Part shown: positions 43,901-49,958 of the stretch, one piece after another
How positions within the stretch are numbered: the first letter of the stretch is position 1
Layout of the letters: every line of letters begins with the position of its first letter
Origin: an uncultured Alistipes sp.
GTDB lineage: Bacteria; Bacteroidota; Bacteroidia; Bacteroidales; Rikenellaceae
DNA: 51,746 nt
Direction of reading: 5' to 3'
Assembly (NCBI GenBank): GCA_944320685.1
Contig: CALUIK010000007.1
Coordinates: 1-51,746, forward strand
Notes under the pieces: model-generated
Database searches by the model: none
The model's input: the letters and a program-made list of their open reading frames with translations, nothing else
Told to the model about the DNA's origin: nothing
Position numbers and translations under genes: made by a program

Positions 43901-44094
43901 GTACCCTTGATCATGATGGTGGCACCGGCCAACGGCATGTCGTTGCTTGCATCCAGCACACGTATGTTGACGCGCTTCTTCTGTTGCTGATCGGCCTCAA
44001 CATACTTCACGTTCTCTTTTATCCCCTCTTTTTCAGCGCTATGCACATAAGGTGGATGGGTTATGACAACCCCCCCCACAGTAGAGAAAGACAA
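40963..44094 (-). CDS. SusC/RagA-family TonB-dependent outer-membrane transporter; signal peptide out of frame
   Basis: About 1043 residues in the main frame. Domains: carboxypeptidase-regulatory-like N-terminus (RVLDASNDMPLAGATIMIKG, VLEVSYVGYVAQEV), plug with LAGRIPGLISYQRSGEPG and YGSKGANGVIAVTTK, then a 22-strand barrel ending in FSLGLQITF. The frame as read has no ATG and no signal peptide; the first possible start is TTG at 44094. A normal signal start (MRKIFYYGCLSLLW) begins at the ATG at 44117 but in another frame, and the two frames meet at the G8 run (44070-44077). With nine G the reading is continuous, 1051 residues. The gene heads the SusC-SusD-DUF4959-DUF4998 operon. Either a phase-OFF state or a base-calling error. 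Confidence 0.9.
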   Translation of the reverse strand: MSFSTVGGVVITHPPYVHSAEKEGIKENVKYVEADQQQKKRVNIRVLDASNDMPLAGATIMIKGTTTGVMTDPDGTFGGLSVKETDVLEVSYVGYVAQEVAVKGKTDLEVKLAVDAGVIEDVVVTGFTTQKKESIVASIEAVNPKELKVPSSNFTTSLAGRIPGLISYQRSGEPGRDNAEFFIRGVTTFGYAQSPLILLDGFEVTADDLADVEPDNIENFSILKDATAAALYGSKGANGVIAVTTKQGREGKLSVSFRHESKISMPTQLPEMVDGITYMRMFNEAQYNDNPVVSPRYSAQKIQNTISGINPMIYPNIDWYNEMFKKLTYNQHYTLNANGGGKVARYYMAVTYDKDTGILQENRTNNFKNNIDIDRFNLMAKVNINLTRTTRMEVNMNSVFENYTGPVEDATTIFNNVMNGNPVEFPMMYEPDEEFAGVKHILFGIDPSGSMTNPYAQMVKGYKDGFTNTIISQFTAEQDLDFVTRGLMFRGKASIATYGSYESKRSYDPYLYALESYDELNDTYTLSRVHEGTETLGDPATSRTATSKTYYELGLHYNRTFNDKHNVGAVVIYTQEEDKNTSGGATIQATLPARNQGIRGRVTYSYDGRYMFEGSLTYNGSEKFDRSKRWGLFPAIGVGYMISGEKFWEPLREVLPTFKLKYSWGRVGNDEIASATDRFFFLSDISFGGAGYRWGKTFTNAFNGFSINRYANPNIQWEISEKQNVGIEMNLLHFADIQIEYFTEYRSRIYMERQNLPPSMGMSANVYGNLGEVKSNGIDASIDIKHSFNKDLYITGRFNFTYAHGELVVASEPEYKYPWRTKVGHPVNQAFGYVAERLFIDADDVANSPTQSWGTTQAGDIKYKDINNDGQITDDDQVPLGYPTTPEINYGFGLSVGWKGFDLSAFFQGQDRVSFFINAGSISPFVGYKNAMQIIADDHWSPDNPVSDAFWPRLSASTNANNTQQSTWWIRNGAILRMKTLEFGYSLSDRLLKKTPLQSCRVYFSGLNLFKISKFDLWDPEMGTNGLGYPLQRVFSLGLQITF

Positions 44095-44117
44095 CCGTAG
44101 TAGAAGATTTTTCTCAT
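44061..44117 (-). other. Frame-zero 18-codon leader frame of susC ending at a stop after the G8 tract
   Basis: The minus strand reads MRKIFYYGCLSLLWGGLS and then stops at 44061-44063. The first residues are a typical Bacteroidales SusC signal start (Met-Arg-Lys then hydrophobic). One additional G would continue into GGVVITHPPYVHSAEKEG of the transporter. Confidence 0.75.
44070..44077. repeat. Homopolymer run of eight C (G8 on the coding strand)
   Basis: Lies inside the susC signal-peptide codons. G:C runs of this length are known substrates for slipped-strand mispairing in other bacteria. Confidence 0.8.
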
Positions 44118-44175
44118 AGATATTAAGTTAGGGTTAAATAAATTAATTAAAAGCCAAGTTTTATCCAAAACCCAT

Positions 44176-44183
44176 CAAAAATA
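44176..44183 (-). promoter_or_regulatory. -7 box of the SusCD operon
   Basis: The minus strand reads TATTTTTG, a TAnnTTTG match, giving a leader of about 50 bases to the ATG at 44117. This supports 44117 as the native start. A TTG lies 25 bases upstream, a bit too far. Confidence 0.55.
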
Positions 44184-44291
44184 AGCTGTTTTTTCTCATT
44201 ATTCGAAGCAATGCATGAATCACAACCAACAATTCACGGAATCGTAACAAGCCACCGCCGCCAGCATTCGGGACACCGATATTATATAACA

Positions 44292-44299
44292 CCCCCCCC
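44292..44299. repeat. Second run of eight C in the divergent promoter region
   Basis: A C8 run lies between the SusCD promoter and the DUF3098-operon promoter, 24 bases upstream of the latter's -33 element. Length changes here would alter spacing around that promoter but no reading frame. Confidence 0.7.
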
Positions 44300-44323
44300 T
44301 CGCGGCCGCCGCGAAAAGCGCGC

Positions 44324-44354
44324 TTGCATATTTCGCGCACAATGCGTATCTTTG
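44324..44354 (+). promoter_or_regulatory. Promoter of the DUF3098-uppP-truB-queA genes
   Basis: TTG at 44324-44326 and TATCTTTG at 44347-44354 are 20 bases apart, a consensus match 64 bases before the DUF3098 ATG. Confidence 0.7.
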
Positions 44355-44418
44355 CAAATTGCAGCGGTCTGCATACCCGACCGACCATACACGACAACGC
44401 CATAGCGATAAAGACAAC

Positions 44419-44691
44419 ATGAAAAACGCCATCGAAAAACTACGCAGAAGGTTCAACTCCGCCACCGACAAGAACGACGACAGCATGCCCGTCACGATGA
44501 AGAACTACATCCTCCTGCTGGCGGGATTCGTCGTCATAATAATAGGGATGGCACTCATGTGCGGAGGCGGGAGCGATTCGCCCGACGAGTTCAATTACGC
44601 GATGTTCTCGTGGCGGCGCATAACGCTCGCGCCCATACTCGTGGTGGGAGGTTTCGCCTTTGAGATATACGCCCTGCTCAAACGCTTCTGA
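44419..44691 (+). CDS. DUF3098 family membrane protein
   Basis: 90 residues with two hydrophobic segments (about 28-47, ILLLAGFVVIIIGMALM, and 68-86, LAPILVVGGFAFEIYAL) joined by the conserved loop GGGSDSPDEFNYAMFSWRRITLAP. This is the DUF3098 signature. The family is typically placed between ftsX and uppP in Bacteroidetes; its role is unknown, perhaps envelope or division related. The start at 44419 (MKNAIEKL) is preferred over an upstream in-frame ATG at 44359. Confidence 0.87.
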   Translation: MKNAIEKLRRRFNSATDKNDDSMPVTMKNYILLLAGFVVIIIGMALMCGGGSDSPDEFNYAMFSWRRITLAPILVVGGFAFEIYALLKRF

Positions 44692-44811
44692 CACGCCTGC
44701 CGGAACCCGCAGACGAACCCTGCGGCATGACCGGCATGCACCCATCCGGCGCCGCCGGCACACGGCGCCACGCGACACGACCGTACAAATGAATAAACCC
44801 CATACAAAACC

Positions 44812-45594
44812 ATGTCAATAATCGACGCCATTCTTCTCGGTGCGGTTCAGGGCCTCACCGAGTTTCTGCCCGTATCGAGCAGCGGACACCTCCAGATAGC
44901 GAAGGAACTGCTCGGCATAGAGATGGAGAACAACGTCACGTTCGACCTCTCGCTCCACGTAGCCACCGTCCTCAGCACCATCGTAGTGCTGTGGGGGACT
45001 ATCAAGCACCTCTTCACGGGGCTGTTCTCCAAACCCTACAACGACGATCAGCGGTATATCGTCAAGATCATCATCTCGATGGTTCCCGTGGGAATCGTCG
45101 GCCTCCTATTCATCGACTACATCGAGGCCGCCTTCGCCTCGCTTACAGTGGTGGGAGCCATGCTGCTGCTCACGGCCGTGCTGCTCACCTTCGCATACTA
45201 CGCCAAGCCCCGCAGCAAGCAGGAGATATCGTACCGCGACGCCTTCATCATCGGCTTGGCACAGGCTGCGGCCACCATGCCGGGACTGTCGCGCTCGGGT
45301 ACGACAATAGCCACGGGCCTGCTGCTCGGAAACCGAAAGGACGAGATGGCGCAGTTCTCGTTCCTCATGGTGCTGCCCCCGATTCTGGGCAACGCCCTGC
45401 TCGACCTCATGAAGGGCGACTTCGGCGGCAGCGTCGAGACCCTGCCCCTCGTGGCCGGATTCCTCTCCTCGTTCTTGGTGGGATGCGCCGCCTGCAAGTT
45501 CATGATCGAAATCGTCAAACGCGGCAAACTCATATATTTCGCCATATACTGCGCCGTCATAGGCGCCATAACCCTCATAGGATCATTCGCATAA
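44812..45594 (+). CDS. uppP: Undecaprenyl-diphosphatase UppP (BacA)
   Basis: 260 residues, polytopic. Catalytic motifs are seen: [14 protein letters not shown] (residues 14-27, with the Glu of the E-x3-E type motif region) and [17 protein letters not shown] (about 163-179). The enzyme removes a phosphate from undecaprenyl diphosphate to recycle the lipid carrier of peptidoglycan and surface glycans, and is linked to bacitracin tolerance. It is followed after 7 bp by truB, so the genes are in one operon. Confidence 0.95.
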   Translation: MSIIDAILLGAVQGLTEFLPVSSSGHLQIAKELLGIEMENNVTFDLSLHVATVLSTIVVLWGTIKHLFTGLFSKPYNDDQRYIVKIIISMVPVGIVGLLFIDYIEAAFASLTVVGAMLLLTAVLLTFAYYAKPRSKQEISYRDAFIIGLAQAAATMPGLSRSGTTIATGLLLGNRKDEMAQFSFLMVLPPILGNALLDLMKGDFGGSVETLPLVAGFLSSFLVGCAACKFMIEIVKRGKLIYFAIYCAVIGAITLIGSFA

Positions 45595-45601
45595 CACCTG
45601 C

Positions 45602-46327
45602 ATGGAACAGACTCTCGACCTTGGAGGAGTGGACTTCGCCGAAGGCTATGTCGCCGTCATCGACAAACCGCTGCGCTGGACCTCGGCCGACGTGGTACGC
45701 AAGATAAAGTTCACCCTGAACAAAAAAGAGTACAGGAAGATCAAGGTGGGGCACGCCGGTACGCTCGACCCTTTGGCCACGGGCGTGCTTATAGTATGCA
45801 TAGGGCGCGCCACAAAGATGGTCGACACGTTCCAAGCAGAGGAGAAGGAGTACACCGCCTCGCTGGAACTGGGAGCCACAACCCCGAGTTTCGACATGGA
45901 GCACCCCGTAGACCGCCGCTATCCGTATGAGCATATCACGCGCGAAGCGGCCTGTGAGGCGCTGCAGCGCCTCACAGGCGAGCGCCTGCAGATGCCCCCG
46001 ATATACTCGGCCAAGAAGATCGACGGCGTGCGTGCCTACGAGATGGCCCGCGCCGGCGAGGAAGCCCCCGTACGCAAGGCCCTTGTAAACATCTACGAAA
46101 TGGAGATCACACGCTTCGAGCTGCCGCACATGGACATACGCGTGCGGTGCAGCCGCGGCACCTATATCCGGTCGCTGGCCGCCGAAATAGGCGAGGAGCT
46201 CCACAGCGGCGCATACCTCACGGCGCTGCGCCGCACGCGCAGCGGGGGTTTCAAGGCGGAGGATGCGATGAACCTCGACTTTTTTCTCGAAAAGCTCTCA
46301 CAATGTGAAACAAAATCCGGAAAATAA
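45602..46327 (+). CDS. truB: tRNA pseudouridine(55) synthase TruB
   Basis: 241 residues. Motif [14 protein letters not shown] holds the catalytic Asp56; [11 protein letters not shown] and [21 protein letters not shown] follow the family, and [17 protein letters not shown] is near the end. It makes pseudouridine 55 in the T-loop of tRNAs. The C-terminal PUA-like extension is short, as in other Bacteroidetes. An inverted repeat spans its stop codon and the gap to queA. Confidence 0.95.
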   Translation: MEQTLDLGGVDFAEGYVAVIDKPLRWTSADVVRKIKFTLNKKEYRKIKVGHAGTLDPLATGVLIVCIGRATKMVDTFQAEEKEYTASLELGATTPSFDMEHPVDRRYPYEHITREAACEALQRLTGERLQMPPIYSAKKIDGVRAYEMARAGEEAPVRKALVNIYEMEITRFELPHMDIRVRCSRGTYIRSLAAEIGEELHSGAYLTALRRTRSGGFKAEDAMNLDFFLEKLSQCETKSGK

Positions 46328-46360
46328 CGTATTGTAAATTGATATTTGTGTCTTTCCGGA
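46316..46360 (+). repeat. 8-bp inverted repeat spanning the truB stop
   Basis: TCCGGAAA (46316-46323) and TTTCCGGA (46353-46360) are perfect inverted copies with 29 bases between. The right arm lies 21 bases before the queA ATG. Confidence 0.4.
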
Positions 46361-46381
46361 CCAATGTAAAGCCATAGAATT

Positions 46382-47431
46382 ATGAAGCTGTCTCAATACG
46401 GGTACGATTTCACGGCCGACATGCTGGCAAAATACCCCGCAGAAAACCGCGACGAAGCACGGCTCATGGTGATAAACCGCGCCACGGGAGCCATCGAGCA
46501 CCGCATCTTCAAAGACATAATCGACTATTTCGAGGAGAAGGACATCTTCGTCTTCAACGACACGAAGGTCTTTCCCGCACGCCTCTACGGCAACAAGGAG
46601 AAGACGGGCGCCGAGATAGAGATATTCCTGCTGCGCGAACTCAACCGCGACCTGCGGCTGTGGGACGTGCTGGTAGACCCCGCCCGCAAGATACGAATAG
46701 GCAACAAGCTCTATTTCGGCGATGACGACATGATGGGTGCCGAGGTGATCGACAACACCACCTCGCGGGGGCGCACGCTGCGATTCCTCTTCGACGGCTC
46801 GTACGACGAATTCAAGGCGGCACTCTACCGCCTCGGCGAGACACCCCTTCCCCGCTGGGTGCGCGAGAAGGTGGAGCCCGAGGATGCCGAACGCTACCAG
46901 ACGATCTTCGCCAAGCACGAGGGCGCCGTCGCCGCCCCCACGGCAGGCATGCACTTCTCGAAACACCTGCTCAAGCGCATGGAGATAAAGGGCATCGATT
47001 CGGCCTTCATCACGCTGCACGTGGGTCTGGGCAACTTCCGCACGGTGGATGTCGAGGACCTCTCGAAGCACAAGATGGACTCGGAGCAGTTCTTCGTAAC
47101 CGAAGAGGCCGCCGACAAGGTCAACGCCGCCAAACGCGACGGCCACAAGGTGGTGATCATAGGCACCACCGTCATGCGCGCCGTCGAGACGGCGGTATCG
47201 ACCAACGGCCTGATCAAACCCATGGAGGGCTGGACCAACAAGTTCATCTTCCATCCCTACGACTTCACCGTGGGCGACGCCATGGTATCGAATTTCCACC
47301 TGCCATTCTCCACGCAGCTGATGATGGTCGCGGCTTTCGGCGGCTACGACCTCGTCATGAACGCCTACAGGGTGGCCAAGGAGGAGGGGTACCGTTTCGG
47401 CACTTACGGCGACGCCATGCTGATTCTTTAG
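46382..47431 (+). CDS. queA: S-adenosylmethionine:tRNA ribosyltransferase-isomerase QueA
   Basis: 349 residues. Family features: [29 protein letters not shown] at the start, [28 protein letters not shown] and [20 protein letters not shown], and [19 protein letters not shown]. It transfers the ribosyl part of SAM to preQ1 in tRNA to form epoxyqueuosine in queuosine synthesis. It is the last gene of the DUF3098-uppP-truB-queA set. Confidence 0.95.
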   Translation: MKLSQYGYDFTADMLAKYPAENRDEARLMVINRATGAIEHRIFKDIIDYFEEKDIFVFNDTKVFPARLYGNKEKTGAEIEIFLLRELNRDLRLWDVLVDPARKIRIGNKLYFGDDDMMGAEVIDNTTSRGRTLRFLFDGSYDEFKAALYRLGETPLPRWVREKVEPEDAERYQTIFAKHEGAVAAPTAGMHFSKHLLKRMEIKGIDSAFITLHVGLGNFRTVDVEDLSKHKMDSEQFFVTEEAADKVNAAKRDGHKVVIIGTTVMRAVETAVSTNGLIKPMEGWTNKFIFHPYDFTVGDAMVSNFHLPFSTQLMMVAAFGGYDLVMNAYRVAKEEGYRFGTYGDAMLIL

Positions 47432-47442
47432 AAAAAAATTCG

Positions 47443-47450
47443 TATCTTTG
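47443..47450 (+). promoter_or_regulatory. -7 box of the glycogen-synthase-like gene
   Basis: TATCTTTG fits TAnnTTTG, 27 bases before the ATG. Its context CGTATCTTTGCAA is nearly the same as at the DUF3098 promoter. No -33 TTG is found at the right distance. Confidence 0.55.
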
Positions 47451-47477
47451 CAAGGAATGTAAATTACCCCAAAAGTT

Positions 47478-48287
47478 ATGGCTTCACGCAAGATACTTTA
47501 CGTATGTCAGGAGATCATGCCCTACTTGCCGGAGAGCGAACTTTCGGGTCTGAGCCGACGTCTCGCGCAGGCGATGCAGGAGCGCGGCAACGAGATCCGC
47601 ACGTTCATGCCCCGCTACGGGTGCATCAACGAGCGGCGCAACCAGCTCCATGAGGTAATACGCCTATCGGGCATGAACCTCATCATCGACGACAACGACC
47701 ACCAACTCATAATCAAGGTGGCGTCGATACCGGCGGCACGCATACAGATATACTTCATCGACAACGACGATTACTTCGCCCGCAAGGCGGTGCTCACCGA
47801 CACCGACGGCAACCCCTTTGCCGACAACGACGAAAGAGCCATATTCTTCGCCCGCGGCGTACTGGAGACGGTGCGCAAGCTCAATTGGTCGCCCACGGTG
47901 GTGCACTGCATGGGATGGATGTCGGCTGTGGTGCCCGTCTACTTGAGAAAGGTCTTCAACGACGACCCGCTGTTCCGCGACGTCAAGATCGTCGTCACCA
48001 TCGCCGACGACCGCTTCGAGGAACCGCTGGAGGCGCACTTCGCCGAAAAGATCGCCAACGAGGGGGTAAAGGACGAAAAACTCGCCATTCTTGCAACACC
48101 TTCATACGAAAATCTCTATCGTTTCGTTATTGATTATGCCGACGGCATAACCGTAGCTTCGGCCGGCGCTTCGCCGGAACTGGTAGAGTACGCCCGCAGC
48201 AGCGGCAAACCCGTACTCGAATACCGCAATCCGGAGGAAGAGGACTTTTTCGACAATTACAACAGATTCTATGAAGAACTGCAATAG
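47478..48287 (+). CDS. Glycogen/starch synthase N-terminal domain protein
   Basis: 269 residues, only the N-terminal Rossmann half of a GT5 glycogen synthase: KILYVCQEIMPYLPESELSGLSRRLAQAM, MPRYGCINERRNQLHEVIRL, and VVHCMGWMSAVVPVYLRKVF. The usual C-terminal sugar-nucleotide-binding half is missing, and the KxGGL-type motif is replaced by ESELSGL. The gene ends normally and overlaps the next by 17 bases, so this is not a truncation by the assembly. Short forms like this are common in Bacteroidetes; catalytic activity is doubtful. Coupling to a DUF4270 surface lipoprotein is typical. Confidence 0.83.
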   Translation: MASRKILYVCQEIMPYLPESELSGLSRRLAQAMQERGNEIRTFMPRYGCINERRNQLHEVIRLSGMNLIIDDNDHQLIIKVASIPAARIQIYFIDNDDYFARKAVLTDTDGNPFADNDERAIFFARGVLETVRKLNWSPTVVHCMGWMSAVVPVYLRKVFNDDPLFRDVKIVVTIADDRFEEPLEAHFAEKIANEGVKDEKLAILATPSYENLYRFVIDYADGITVASAGASPELVEYARSSGKPVLEYRNPEEEDFFDNYNRFYEELQ

Positions 48288-49884
48288 ATTAAACCGCATC
48301 TTCACCGCCGCCGCGGCAGCAGCCGTAGCAGCTATGGCAACCCTCGGCGGCTGCACCACTACCGCCGACTACACGTTGGGCGAGGAACTCGCACCCGGGA
48401 ACCAGCAGATGAAGATGCGCCACCGCATATACAGCGGCGGTGTACTCGCCGAGGCGGATCAGGAAGATACGCCCTGCAAGATATTCGAGACACGCCTCTA
48501 CCGCACCGATTCGCTCCTGTCGTCGTCACTCGGCACACTCTATCTCGGCCTGCAGAACGACAAGCGTTTCGGCATGCGCCGCCTCGCCTTCGCCAGCCAG
48601 TTCACGTTCGCCCGCGGCGTTGTCGATACCGTAGGTTTCGGCTTCAGGCCCATATACGACTCGGCGATGTTCCGCTTCTCGGTCGACACCTTCGCCGGGG
48701 ACTCTACCAAACCGATAAGATACAACGTCTACGCCCTCACGTCGGACCTCGTCAACGAGGAGTCTGAAGACTCGACATTCTATATCTCGTACGACGCACG
48801 CAAGGAGGGACATATCGAGGCAGACGCAAAACCCATCTTCACTTTCAATTTCCCCGATCCGGACAAGGGCGTATACCCCTCGTCGACATCGGTGCGCATG
48901 GAAGAGACCCCCGAAACGAGGGCCTTTATCAACAGGATATGGTGCATCAACACCGAGGACAGCGACTGGGACGGTATGGCCACGCACAACGTAGAGGCAT
49001 ATAGCAGCGATTCGGCGTTCATCCACAATTTCAAGGGGCTCTACATCGAGCCGGCGGAGACGAGTATCGCCGAAGGCGAAGGTTCGGTCGCCGCATTCGA
49101 TCCCACGTCTACGGGATTCGAGCTTCTGGGCCGTACGCGCAACATGGGCGCCGACGCCGACATCATAGCCGACACATTGGACTACACGTATTACTTCAAA
49201 CTCGAGAGCGCATCCATGGGCAACGTCAGCGCCAACAGCGTCGACTTCGACTTTACGAACGCCGAATTCGGCTCGATCGCCTTCGACGAGACGAACGAGA
49301 ACCGGCCGCAGGTAGAGTTTGGATACATCGACGGCTGCGGCGGCGTCATAACGGAGCTGAAGTTTACGGACGAGTTCCTCGCCTCGCTGCGCAACATACA
49401 CAGCGGCGACGAGGATTACACGGCCGCCGCCATCAATCAGGCCAGCCTGAGCATTTATTTCGAAAAATCGGACTACGACTACACCAAACTCGACCCCATA
49501 ACCATGGCCGAGACCTATGAGGTGTCGTTACCGCGGCTCGGCATGTACACCAACTACAAGCAGCTCACTCCTGTGGCGGACTACCTCTACACACAAGAGC
49601 TGTCGGGCGCTACGCTCGCATACGACGGCTACATAAACCGCAGTTTGGGCTGCTACAAGATGAACATATCGTCGTACATACAGGCCATCGTCAACGAGGT
49701 GCTCGCGCTCGAGCCCGACGGCAGCGGCAATATAGACTACTCCAAGGTCAACGGCACGACGATATACCTCGGACCCACGGCCTACGACCAGTATACGTTC
49801 AACCGTTCCGTCATTCAGGGTGGCGACTACACGATAAACCCCGCAAGCATACGTCTCGAACTTACATACACGCTCGTGAAATAG
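48271..49884 (+). CDS. DUF4270 family lipoprotein
   Basis: 537 residues with a lipoprotein signal (Cys28, TLGGCTTT). The DUF4270 pattern includes ETRLYRTDSLLSSSLGTLYLGLQND near the start and, near the end, INRSLGCYKMNISSYIQAIVNEV and TIYLGPTAYDQYTFNRSVIQGG. The family is widespread in Bacteroidetes, probably outer-membrane surface located, function unknown. Its start codon lies inside the preceding gene (17-base overlap), so the two are translationally coupled. A hairpin terminator follows. Confidence 0.87.
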   Translation: MKNCNRLNRIFTAAAAAAVAAMATLGGCTTTADYTLGEELAPGNQQMKMRHRIYSGGVLAEADQEDTPCKIFETRLYRTDSLLSSSLGTLYLGLQNDKRFGMRRLAFASQFTFARGVVDTVGFGFRPIYDSAMFRFSVDTFAGDSTKPIRYNVYALTSDLVNEESEDSTFYISYDARKEGHIEADAKPIFTFNFPDPDKGVYPSSTSVRMEETPETRAFINRIWCINTEDSDWDGMATHNVEAYSSDSAFIHNFKGLYIEPAETSIAEGEGSVAAFDPTSTGFELLGRTRNMGADADIIADTLDYTYYFKLESASMGNVSANSVDFDFTNAEFGSIAFDETNENRPQVEFGYIDGCGGVITELKFTDEFLASLRNIHSGDEDYTAAAINQASLSIYFEKSDYDYTKLDPITMAETYEVSLPRLGMYTNYKQLTPVADYLYTQELSGATLAYDGYINRSLGCYKMNISSYIQAIVNEVLALEPDGSGNIDYSKVNGTTIYLGPTAYDQYTFNRSVIQGGDYTINPASIRLELTYTLVK

Positions 49885-49905
49885 AGACAACGATACGAAT
49901 ACGGC

Positions 49906-49931
49906 AAACCTAAGTTTTACGGCTTAGGTTT
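49906..49931 (+). terminator. Terminator after the DUF4270 gene
   Basis: AAACCTAAG and CTTAGGTTT pair perfectly around an 8-base loop, 21 bases after the stop. Confidence 0.75.
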
Positions 49932-49958
49932 TGTCGTCTAAACGAACAAAGGATTACA

